Under the pieces are notes generated by a model that saw only the letters and a program-made list of their open reading frames with translations, did not search any database and was not told where the DNA came from. A stretch of DNA of 13,087 nucleotides. It comes from an uncultured Muribaculaceae bacterium. GTDB taxonomy: Bacteria; Bacteroidota; Bacteroidia; Bacteroidales; Muribaculaceae. The stretch is taken from assembly GCA_947173755.1 (NCBI GenBank), contig CAMWGM010000023.1:1-13087 (forward strand). Direction: 5' to 3'. The position numbers and the translations under genes are program-made. Below are positions 6,659 to 13,087 of the stretch, piece after piece (within the stretch, counting starts at the first letter, position 1; each line of letters starts with the position of its first letter).

Positions 6659-7156
6659 TCACGATCTTTTGTGGCGACGACGGCGTTTTCTCCGCTTTTT
6701 CCCTGATTGATCTGGAGCAGATGCCGACAAATCAGCGATTTCCGAAGGTCTGCAGGAAAGCTCGTCAAAACTGTCAGTCGCAGAAGCCACCACGTTGTAA
6801 CCATCGTCACTGATTTTCTCCCCAGAGTCTGATTCTACCACCACGGTTTCCGTCGTCGCGACGGAGGCCGTGGTTTCTGCATCGGCAATCCTTGCACGGC
6901 GTCGGGCGGCTGCGGCACGCGCCCTGGCCGAACGCACTATCGCCTTGGCAAGTTCCCTGCCGATCTCCTTCTCCTGCGGCAGATAGAAATAATCGGCCGC
7001 CGAGATGTCGAGACGCCCTTCTATTATGGCTGAAACCGTAGTGAGGATATCCAGTTTGAACTCGGGTCGTAATTCCAGTGCAGCGATCTTGAGAAACAGG
7101 CGCGCCGCGGCAGCCGCTGAGATAATCATAGGTTTTTTGGAGATCATGCTTTTCAT
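6659..7156 (-). CDS. Hypothetical protein with very basic C-terminal tail
   Basis: I do not recognise this 165-residue protein. The N-terminal half (about 10-75) looks like a compact helical unit (AARLFLKIAALEL, then FKLDILTTVSAIIEG and DYFYLPQEKEIGRELAKAIV). It is followed by an Ala/Arg-rich helix (SARARAAAARRRARIA), an acidic, probably disordered stretch of about 50 residues, and a terminal KKRRKRRRRHKRS. No signal peptide or membrane segment is evident. The tail suggests contact with nucleic acid, ribosome or another polyanion, but no function can be assigned. The ATG at 7156 is chosen because it follows a candidate -7 element closely; an ATG at 7147 is also in frame, and an earlier in-frame ATG at 7186 lies upstream of that element. 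It sits alone, convergent with fucP and behind the terminator of the dehydrogenase unit, so it is probably transcribed separately and unrelated to sugar use. Confidence 0.7.
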   Translation of the reverse strand: MKSMISKKPMIISAAAAARLFLKIAALELRPEFKLDILTTVSAIIEGRLDISAADYFYLPQEKEIGRELAKAIVRSARARAAAARRRARIADAETTASVATTETVVVESDSGEKISDDGYNVVASATDSFDELSCRPSEIADLSASAPDQSGKKRRKRRRRHKRS

Positions 7157-7174
7157 AACTTGGTGATTTTTCTG

Positions 7175-7182
7175 CAAAATTA
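7175..7182 (-). promoter_or_regulatory. Candidate -7 element for the basic-tail protein gene
   Basis: On the minus strand TAATTTTG fits TAnnTTTG, 18 nt upstream of the ATG at 7156. No good TTTG is found at the usual 19-21 nt spacing; a TTTTTG lies only about 14 nt away. A weak call, resting on one element and the need for a promoter after the upstream terminator. Confidence 0.35.
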
Positions 7183-7271
7183 CCACAGCAGTTTCCCAAA
7201 AAGGTGCGATAATGATCCTTTGCCATGTCTCCCGATATTAGAAAAGGATGTTTCAGCAACAAATCTACGTC

Positions 7272-7311
7272 AAAAAACAAGGGCCGCGACCGAAACCGCG
7301 ACCCTTGTTTT
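7272..7311 (-). terminator. Rho-independent terminator of the oxidative three-gene unit
   Basis: The arms AAAACAAGGGCCGCG (7274-7288) and CGCGACCCTTGTTTT (7297-7311) pair over 15 positions with a single C-A mismatch, around an 8-nt loop. Read on the minus strand the stem ends in TTTTTT (7272-7277). It starts 24 nt past the dehydrogenase stop at 7335 and so closes the transcript begun near 10312. Confidence 0.87.
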
Positions 7312-7334
7312 ATAGAATATTATAAATCCGCTCC

Positions 7335-8360
7335 TCAGGCAAACTGAACGAGAATACGGAACACTTTACCGGGATTGGCGCTCCACTTTTCCAGAGCCTC
7401 GCCGGCCTCTTCGGGAGCGACGGTGGCAGAGATGAGTTCTTCGACGTTGTCGCGGCCTCCTGCGAGGAAGTAGCGGATAACGGCGGCGAAGTCGTTGGGC
7501 ATCGCGTTGCGCGAGCCACGGATATCGAGTTCTTTCTGCACAAAGAGTTTGGTGTGGAACGACACATCATCCTTGGCGTAACCGATGCAGACCACACGGC
7601 CGCAGAATGCGACGTTGTCGACAGCGGCGACATAGGTGAAGGGAGAACCTACAGCCTCGATGACCACATCGGGGCCATTGCCGTCGGTGAGACGCGAGAG
7701 TTCGTCGGCGAGGTTGGTGGTAGCCGAGTTGATCGAATAGGTAGCCCCGAGTTTGCGGGCGAGGGCAAGTTTCTCATCGTCAAGGTCGATGGCGATGACT
7801 GTGGCTCCGCGGAGCGAAGCACGGACGATGGCACCGAGACCGATCATACCGCAACCGATCACGGCGACGGTGTCGATATCGGTCACCTGACCGCGGTCAA
7901 CAGCGTGGAAACCTACGCTCATAGGCTCGACGAGAGCACACTCGCGGGGGGTTAGACCCTGTGCGGGTATAATCTTGGTCCAGGGCACTGCGATATAGTC
8001 GCTCATGGCACCGTTGCGCTGCACACCGAGGGTTTCATTGTGGCGGCATGCGTTCGGACGACCGCGACGGCATGACGAGCATTTGCCGCAGGCTGTATAA
8101 GGATTGACAGTGACTGTCATACCCTTCTCGAAAAGACCTGCGGGAACGTCGGCACCGATCTCGGCTACCGTACCGCCGATCTCATGACCCGGAATTACCT
8201 GATCGATAGCCATAGGATTCTTTCCGCGGAATGTGTTGAGATCTGAACCGCAGAAGCCCACATAATGTATCTTGACAAGCACCTCGTCGGGCGCGATGGC
8301 GGGCACTTCCTGCTCCACGACCACCACCTGGCCCGGGGCTGCAATCTTAACTGATTTCAT
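7335..8360 (-). CDS. Zinc-dependent medium-chain dehydrogenase, L-galactonate 5-dehydrogenase-like
   Basis: A 341-residue NAD(P)-dependent zinc alcohol dehydrogenase. Catalytic zinc ligands: C37 (GFCGSD), H59-E60 (PGHE) and E145 (VEPMS). Structural zinc: C91, C94, C97 and C105. The Rossmann motif GCGMIG (169-174) is followed by acidic D192 after the second strand, favouring NAD over NADP. Overall sequence, including the RGSRNAMPNDF block, resembles E. coli LgoD (YjjN), which oxidises L-galactonate to D-tagaturonate, and RspB. It is the third gene of a unit with an aldose dehydrogenase-like reductase and a lactonase, so oxidation of the resulting aldonate is a reasonable role. Other polyol or aldonate substrates (L-fuconate, L-fuculose) cannot be excluded. 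It starts 46 nt after the lactonase gene and is followed by a terminator. Confidence 0.88.
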   Translation of the reverse strand: MKSVKIAAPGQVVVVEQEVPAIAPDEVLVKIHYVGFCGSDLNTFRGKNPMAIDQVIPGHEIGGTVAEIGADVPAGLFEKGMTVTVNPYTACGKCSSCRRGRPNACRHNETLGVQRNGAMSDYIAVPWTKIIPAQGLTPRECALVEPMSVGFHAVDRGQVTDIDTVAVIGCGMIGLGAIVRASLRGATVIAIDLDDEKLALARKLGATYSINSATTNLADELSRLTDGNGPDVVIEAVGSPFTYVAAVDNVAFCGRVVCIGYAKDDVSFHTKLFVQKELDIRGSRNAMPNDFAAVIRYFLAGGRDNVEELISATVAPEEAGEALEKWSANPGKVFRILVQFA

Positions 8361-8406
8361 TTCAATCTGTTCTATTGTAATGTGATAGGTTAGTAACTGC
8401 TGGTGA

Positions 8407-9333
8407 TTATTCCGACATGTTCTTCACATAAGGAAGAACAGGCAGATTCTTGAATCCGTAGAATTTCACGGCGTTGTCGCCGAGGAACATGTGCTTTTCC
8501 TCCTCGGTGAGCCGGTCAGACTTCAGGACGAAGTCATAGGACATGCGGTAGGTGATGGCCGTGATGGTGCGGGGATAATCGGAACCCCACATGAGTTTGT
8601 CGAAGCCCACCTCGTCGGCAGCCTGACGGATAGCGTCGATGGCCGAAGGGAAGGGATAGAACTCGGAGTTGAATAGCCATGTGATGCCACCTGATTCGAC
8701 CATGACATTTTTGGCACGTGCCAGACGGATCTGTTCGAGCCAGCCGTCGACGGTGACCATCCCGAAATGGCCGATGGCCACCTTCAGTTCAGGACATTCC
8801 TCGATGACCTCTCTCATCTCTGCCACCTGCAGATCGCCATCGGCCAGCGTGATGGAGAGTATCACTCCGCGGCGCTCCATTTCCTTGAAAAGGGTCATCA
8901 TCTCGTCGGAGTTTAGCCATACGCGGTCATTACCCTCGAGAGGGAGACGATGTGCCGGGATAGCGAGTCCGCGGAAACCCTCGTCCATCAGACGGATCGC
9001 GGCAGGCAGAAATCCGGGCTTACGGAAATCGGTCATGCCGTTGACGAAGAAACGGTCGGGGAACCTGCGGGCGACTTCGGCGAGATATTCGTTCTGCTCC
9101 CCGTCGATGAACTCCTGCACCACAACAGCCCCTGCAACCTGGGCATAGTCCATGTTGGAGAGGAAAACTTCAACACTGTTGCGTCCGTCGATCATGAAAG
9201 GAGGCAACATCTGTCGCTCCTCGCCCATGAAATCGGCCCTGCCGTTGGGAAGGGGGCTGATGCGCTTGCCGTTGACCACCGTGTCCTGACGCAGCCACAG
9301 GTGGGAGTGGGCATCTATGATAAAATGTTCCAT
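8407..9333 (-). CDS. Amidohydrolase-2 family sugar lactonase (L-fuconolactonase-like)
   Basis: A 308-residue TIM-barrel hydrolase of the amidohydrolase-2 / COG3618 type, the family of L-fucono-1,5-lactonase and related lactonases. The N-terminal IIDAHSHLW gives the metal-site pair H9 and H11. H189 (AIGHFG) and D252 (MWGSDYPRT) are the later barrel residues typical of the family. No signal peptide, so cytoplasmic. It would open the lactone made by the upstream reductase/dehydrogenase to the free aldonate for the dehydrogenase downstream. The ATG at 9333 is right because IIDAHSH normally stands at the very N-terminus, and the frame upstream overlaps the previous gene. Only 8 nt separate it from the aldo/keto reductase stop, so co-expression is near certain. 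The exact lactone (fucono-, galactono-) is not decided by sequence. Confidence 0.85.
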   Translation of the reverse strand: MEHFIIDAHSHLWLRQDTVVNGKRISPLPNGRADFMGEERQMLPPFMIDGRNSVEVFLSNMDYAQVAGAVVVQEFIDGEQNEYLAEVARRFPDRFFVNGMTDFRKPGFLPAAIRLMDEGFRGLAIPAHRLPLEGNDRVWLNSDEMMTLFKEMERRGVILSITLADGDLQVAEMREVIEECPELKVAIGHFGMVTVDGWLEQIRLARAKNVMVESGGITWLFNSEFYPFPSAIDAIRQAADEVGFDKLMWGSDYPRTITAITYRMSYDFVLKSDRLTEEEKHMFLGDNAVKFYGFKNLPVLPYVKNMSE

Positions 9334-9341
9334 TTTCCTGA

Positions 9342-10274
9342 TTATGAGTTTTTCCAGCGGGCACCCATGTTTTCGCCGATGATCTCGCGCACTTTTTCGA
9401 CGAGAGCCATGTCGATCGGCTCCTCGGCATACTGGAGATTGCGGCGCACATTGTCGGGATTGGCCGACGAGAAGAGAGTAGTTGCGATACGGGGATTGCT
9501 GATGGCGAACTGCACGGCGAGTTTCTCGATCGGATAACCCTGCTCGGCACAGTATTCGGCAGCCTTTTTGCATGCTTCCACAAGACCTTTGGGTGCGGGG
9601 TGCCATGCGGGGACTCCACGCTGCGAGAGCAGACCCATCGAAAGAGGCGAAGCACTGATCACACCGATTCCGCGCTCCTCGAAGAAGTCGAGATAGTCGA
9701 GCAGCAGGGTGTCGTTGAGGGTATAATGGCAGAAATTCATGATGGTCTCGACCATTCCGGCGGGAGTATGCTCAACCACCCACTTGAGGTTTTCGGGCTG
9801 AAGATCAGTAATACCGACATGGCCGACGAGACCCTTCTCCTTGAGTTCTACAAGAGCCGGCAGAGTCTCCTGCGCCACCTGGTTGAGATCGGCGAACTCG
9901 ATGTCGTGAACATTGATAAGATCGATGAAGTCGATCCCCAGTCTTTCCATGCTCTCATTGACACTTTCGGCGGCACGACGGGCCGAGTAGTCCCATGTGT
10001 TGACACCGTCCTTGCCGTAGCGGCCTACTTTGGTAGAGAGAAAATATTTATCGCGGGGAATTTCGCGCAGGGCCTTTCCGAGAACTGTCTCCGCCTTATA
10101 ATGACCATAGTAAGGGGAGACGTCGATGAAGTTCATACCCCCGTCGACAGCCACATGGACCGCCTCGATGGCGCGGGGTTCGTTGATGTCGTGAAAAACC
10201 GCTCCGAGCGACGATGCGCCGAAACTCAATGCCGACACCTTCATGCCGGTTTTGCCTAGTTCATGATATTCCAT
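9342..10274 (-). CDS. Aldo/keto reductase, L-galactose/L-fucose 1-dehydrogenase-like
   Basis: A 310-residue aldo/keto reductase with the full catalytic tetrad D51, Y56, K82 and H123 (FIDVSPYYG, STKVGRYG, NVHDIEF). It resembles plant L-galactose dehydrogenase more than a generic AKR: LGKTGMKVSALSFGASSLG near the start, VHDIEF, then FCHYTLNDTLLLDYLDFF, GVISASPLSMGLL and PAWHPAP all have close counterparts there. That enzyme oxidises L-galactose at C1 to the lactone with NAD. L-fucose is 6-deoxy-L-galactose, so either sugar fits. It is the first gene of the minus-strand unit, behind a clear promoter, with the lactonase following at once. The ATG at 10274 starts the standard AKR N-terminus; a longer frame from 10349 would run across the promoter. 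The family is certain; the L-galactose-type specificity is likely but unproven. Confidence 0.88.
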   Translation of the reverse strand: MEYHELGKTGMKVSALSFGASSLGAVFHDINEPRAIEAVHVAVDGGMNFIDVSPYYGHYKAETVLGKALREIPRDKYFLSTKVGRYGKDGVNTWDYSARRAAESVNESMERLGIDFIDLINVHDIEFADLNQVAQETLPALVELKEKGLVGHVGITDLQPENLKWVVEHTPAGMVETIMNFCHYTLNDTLLLDYLDFFEERGIGVISASPLSMGLLSQRGVPAWHPAPKGLVEACKKAAEYCAEQGYPIEKLAVQFAISNPRIATTLFSSANPDNVRRNLQYAEEPIDMALVEKVREIIGENMGARWKNS

Positions 10275-10318
10275 AAAGAGTCTTGATAAGAATGGTGCGG
10301 AATTTTTATTTCCAACTG

Positions 10319-10350
10319 CAAAGATACAACTTTTCGGCTCCTGCGGCAAC
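10319..10350 (-). promoter_or_regulatory. Promoter of the oxidative three-gene unit
   Basis: Minus-strand GTTG (10347-10350), a 20-nt spacer, then TATCTTTG (10319-10326) and CAG: a good Bacteroidetes -33/-7 pair. Start of transcription would be near 10312, giving a leader of about 38 nt to the ATG at 10274. Confidence 0.75.
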
Positions 10351-10354
10351 CCTG

Positions 10355-10386
10355 TTTGCGTTTTTAAAAGAATTTAATTAACTTTG
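10355..10386 (+). promoter_or_regulatory. Promoter of the topoisomerase subunit A gene
   Basis: TTTG (10355-10358), a 20-nt spacer and TAACTTTG (10379-10386) match the Bacteroidetes consensus exactly. Transcription would begin near 10393, about 40 nt before the ATG at 10433. Its -33 box stands 4 bp from the -33 box of the divergent promoter. Confidence 0.8.
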
Positions 10387-10432
10387 TGGTGACGATTTTT
10401 TTACCATTCACCACCAACCACAGAAATAAGCC

Positions 10433-13087
10433 ATGAGCCGACGTGACGACGAATTAGAAGATGAAGAGTTTGACAACGAAGAGCCTGTCTTCGATGGCGA
10501 CGACGCATCGAAACCTGTGAAATATGATCCCAGGATTATCGTCGACACTTCCGATGAGACGGTCCGCCATCAACTCAGGGGCATGTATCAGAGCTGGTTT
10601 CTCGACTATGCCAGTTACGTAATTCTCGAGCGTGCCGTCCCCCACATCGACGACGGACTGAAACCTGTGCAGCGACGCATACTCCACTCGATGAAACTGC
10701 TCAACGACGGGCGTTTCAACAAAGTCGCCAATATCGTCGGCAACACTATGCAGTTTCATCCTCACGGCGATGCATCAATCTATGAGGCTCTGGTGCAGAT
10801 GGGTCAGAAGGAACTGATGGTGGAGACCCAGGGAAACTGGGGCAACACGCTGACCGGTGCAGGTGCGGCAGCCGGACGTTACATTGAGGCGCGTCTTTCC
10901 CCCTTCGCTCTTGATGTGGCATTCGATCCGAAGGTGACTGAATGGACCCTCAGTTATGACGGCCGCAAGAAGGAGCCTGTTACCCTGCCGATGCGTTTCC
11001 CGCTGCTTCTGTCACAGGGTGTCGAGGGTATCGCCGTGGGATTGTCGTCGAAAATTCTTCCCCACAACTTCAACGAGATCGTCGATGCAGCAATCGCCCA
11101 TCTCAAAGGTGAACCGTTCACGCTCTATCCCGATTTCTTCACAGGAGGAGCCATCGATGTGTCGCGCTACAACGACGGCGAACGCGGGGGTAAGGTGAAA
11201 ATTCGCGCCAAGATCGAGAAGATCGACAACAAGACGCTGGCCATTACTGAAATCCCTTACGGAAAGACGACAGAGACCATCCGCGAGTCGATCGTCAAGG
11301 CTTTCGAATCGGGCAAGATCAAGATCAGAAAAGTCGAGGATTATACGGCTGACACTGCAAACATCGTGGTGCACCTTCTGCCGGGAACCTCGTCCGACCG
11401 CACCATCGACGCTCTCTATGCCTTTACCGACTGCGAAGTGTCGGTATCGCCCAACTGCTGCGTGATCTCCGACAACAAACCACACTTCCTCGGGGTCAGC
11501 GACGTGTTGCGTCACAATGTCGACGGTACCCGCGAAATCCTGCGGCGCGAACTCGAGATCCAGTTGGGAGAAGTGCGCGAGCAACTCCATTTCGCTACTC
11601 TCGAGCGAATCTTCATCGAGAAACGCATCTACAAGGACAAAGGATATGAGGAGAGCGAGCACCGTCAGGCAGCGATCGACCATATAAGGGGGCGTCTGGA
11701 GAAGTATGTAAAGACTTTCATCCGCCCTGTGACCGATGACGATATCGCCCGTCTCTTCGAAATCAAGATGGGACGCATCCTGAAGTTCAACGCCCTGAAA
11801 TGCGACGAGCAGATCGCCGCATACAACGAACGCATCGCCGAACTTATCGACCATCTGGCCCACCTCACAGAATATACCATCTCATGGTTTGAAGGGTTAA
11901 AAAAGAAATACGGAGCCCACTATCCGCGCATGACGCAGATCCGAAATTTCGACCAGATCGAGGCCGCCAATGTAGCCGAAGCCAACGAAAAACTCTACAT
12001 CAACCGCGAGGAGGGATTCATCGGAACGTCGCTGAAGAAAGATGAACTGCTCTGTTCATGCTCGAGCATGGACGACATAATCGTCTTCTACAAGGACGGT
12101 AAATATAAAGTGGTCCGCGTGGCCGACAAACTCTTCATCGGTAAAGGTGTCATACATGTCGATGTCTTCAAGCGCAACGACCGCCGCACCGTCTACAACG
12201 TCATCTATCAGGACGGAAAAGGTGGCACCTACTACATGAAACGCTTCCCCGTCACCGGAATTACACGCGACAAGGAGTATGATCTCACGCAGGGAAAGCC
12301 GGGGAGTAAAGTATGCTGGTTCTCAGCCAACTCCAACGGAGAGGCCGAGGTTGTGAAAGTGACCCTGAAGCCGAAATTGCGTCTCAAGACACTCCAGATC
12401 GACGTCGATTTCTCCAATCTCGCCATCAAGGGCCGCGGAGCAGTCGGCAATATCGTGACCCGAAACGAGGTGCACCGTTTCTCTCTCAAGGAAAAAGGTG
12501 GCTCTACGCTCGGAGGACGCGACGTTTGGTTTGATCCGGATGTCAACCGTCTCAACTATGACGGCCGAGGCACCTATCTGGGCGACTTCAACAGCGGCGA
12601 TCTCGTGCTTGTCATATCCACTGCGGGCGACTACTACACTTCGACATTCGAGACATCCAACCACTATCCCGAAAACATACTCCGCATCGAGAAATTCGAC
12701 CGTGACAAGGTGTGGACCGCCATTCTCGAGGATGCCGATCAGAAAAATTTCCCTTATCTGAAACGGTTCAATTTCGAGCCGACATCGAAACCAGTGCGAT
12801 ATCTGGGGGATAATGAAAAGTCGGCCCTGATCGTGCTGACCGACGCTCCCGGCGCCCGTTTCGAAATTAAATTCGGAGGTGCCGATGCACCCCGGCCTCC
12901 TCTCGAAATCGTCGCCTCCGAATTTGTCGCTGTCAAGAGTGTCAGGGCCAAAGGGAAGCGGCTGACGACATTCGAAGTCGACTCAATCACCGAACTTGCT
13001 CCATTGGAAGTCGAACCTGCCGAGCCCGAACAGGAGACTCCAGGCGATCCGGAGGAAGGTGACTTAACCGAAATCGAACCTTCTAAG
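10433..13087 (+). CDS. parC: DNA topoisomerase IV subunit A (parC-like), 3' end outside window
   Basis: 885 codons are present and the frame is still open at the last base; the final 40 or so residues read as an acidic, Pro/Glu-rich tail, so little is likely missing. The protein cuts and rejoins DNA with the ParE/GyrB subunit to decatenate and relax chromosomes. An acidic leader (about 1-45) precedes the winged-helix core: GLKPVQRRILHSM, MQFHPHGDASIYEAL, then the active-site pair R149-Y150 (AAAGRYIEARL), with Y150 forming the covalent DNA link. A coiled segment is followed by a beta-pinwheel domain from about 515 on. No GyrA-box (QRRGGKG) is seen, so ParC is favoured over GyrA. In the quinolone region A114 aligns with ParC S80 and E118 with E84. 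The gene is a housekeeping neighbour rather than part of the sugar system. Confidence 0.93.
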   Translation, partial: MSRRDDELEDEEFDNEEPVFDGDDASKPVKYDPRIIVDTSDETVRHQLRGMYQSWFLDYASYVILERAVPHIDDGLKPVQRRILHSMKLLNDGRFNKVANIVGNTMQFHPHGDASIYEALVQMGQKELMVETQGNWGNTLTGAGAAAGRYIEARLSPFALDVAFDPKVTEWTLSYDGRKKEPVTLPMRFPLLLSQGVEGIAVGLSSKILPHNFNEIVDAAIAHLKGEPFTLYPDFFTGGAIDVSRYNDGERGGKVKIRAKIEKIDNKTLAITEIPYGKTTETIRESIVKAFESGKIKIRKVEDYTADTANIVVHLLPGTSSDRTIDALYAFTDCEVSVSPNCCVISDNKPHFLGVSDVLRHNVDGTREILRRELEIQLGEVREQLHFATLERIFIEKRIYKDKGYEESEHRQAAIDHIRGRLEKYVKTFIRPVTDDDIARLFEIKMGRILKFNALKCDEQIAAYNERIAELIDHLAHLTEYTISWFEGLKKKYGAHYPRMTQIRNFDQIEAANVAEANEKLYINREEGFIGTSLKKDELLCSCSSMDDIIVFYKDGKYKVVRVADKLFIGKGVIHVDVFKRNDRRTVYNVIYQDGKGGTYYMKRFPVTGITRDKEYDLTQGKPGSKVCWFSANSNGEAEVVKVTLKPKLRLKTLQIDVDFSNLAIKGRGAVGNIVTRNEVHRFSLKEKGGSTLGGRDVWFDPDVNRLNYDGRGTYLGDFNSGDLVLVISTAGDYYTSTFETSNHYPENILRIEKFDRDKVWTAILEDADQKNFPYLKRFNFEPTSKPVRYLGDNEKSALIVLTDAPGARFEIKFGGADAPRPPLEIVASEFVAVKSVRAKGKRLTTFEVDSITELAPLEVEPAEPEQETPGDPEEGDLTEIEPSK

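Noticed and set aside
7260..7267. Second TAnnTTTG match (TAGATTTG, minus strand) upstream of the basic-tail gene
   Set aside because: No -33 partner; the terminator stem occupies the place where it would be.
9334..9606. N-terminal extension of the amidohydrolase
   Set aside because: It overlaps the aldo/keto reductase in another frame; the metal-binding HxH segment marks the true N-terminus at 9333.
50..13087. CRISPR arrays, tRNA/rRNA genes, IS elements, long tandem repeats
   Set aside because: None seen by eye on either strand; short inverted repeats outside the two terminators look like chance.

Overview
The window looks like a metagenomic or draft-genome contig from a Bacteroidales bacterium, possibly Muribaculaceae-like. 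The family-level guess is weak; the order-level call is firmer. Support comes from promoters of the Bacteroidetes type (TTTG/TTG, about 20 nt, then TAnnTTTG, repeatedly TATCTTTGCA), no obvious strong Shine-Dalgarno sites, a topoisomerase subunit A of the Bacteroidetes type, and a gene set centred on uptake and breakdown of L-fucose-type sugars. Bases 1-49 are not genomic. They read as an Illumina Nextera P5 arm with an 8-base index and the Tn5 mosaic end, so true genome sequence starts at about base 50.

Layout. (1) 50-991, minus: the N-terminal 314 codons of a secreted right-handed parallel beta-helix protein of the GH141/pectate-lyase-like type, cut off by the adapter. (2) 992-1242: a divergent promoter region. 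(3) 1243-6655, plus: a zinc methyltransferase of the URO-D/MtaA type overlapping a stand-alone MetH-activation-domain protein by 4 bp, then L-fucose isomerase (FucI), an L-fucose/L-rhamnose-type mutarotase and an L-fucose:H+ symporter (FucP). A strong hairpin with a T-run lies between fucI and the mutarotase gene. (4) 6659-7156, minus: a small unrecognised protein with a very basic C-terminal tail. (5) 7335-10274, minus: a three-gene unit with its own promoter and terminator, in transcription order an aldo/keto reductase resembling plant L-galactose dehydrogenase, an amidohydrolase-2 lactonase and a zinc-dependent medium-chain dehydrogenase resembling L-galactonate 5-dehydrogenase (LgoD). (6) 10433-13087, plus: topoisomerase IV subunit A (parC-like), running off the window, with a promoter back to back with that of unit 5.

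How the genes may work together. The plus-strand set imports (FucP), anomerises (mutarotase) and isomerises (FucI) L-fucose to L-fuculose. Fuculokinase and fuculose-phosphate aldolase are not in the window. The minus-strand set reads as an oxidative route, aldose to lactone to aldonate to keto-aldonate, which would suit L-galactose or L-fucose (6-deoxy-L-galactose). With a GH141-like enzyme next door, one economical reading is use of a plant glycan such as rhamnogalacturonan-II, which contains L-fucose, 2-O-methyl-L-fucose and L-galactose. The most unusual element is the corrinoid-type methyltransferase plus reactivase pair at the head of the fucose genes. I infer, without proof, a link to O-methyl sugar demethylation.
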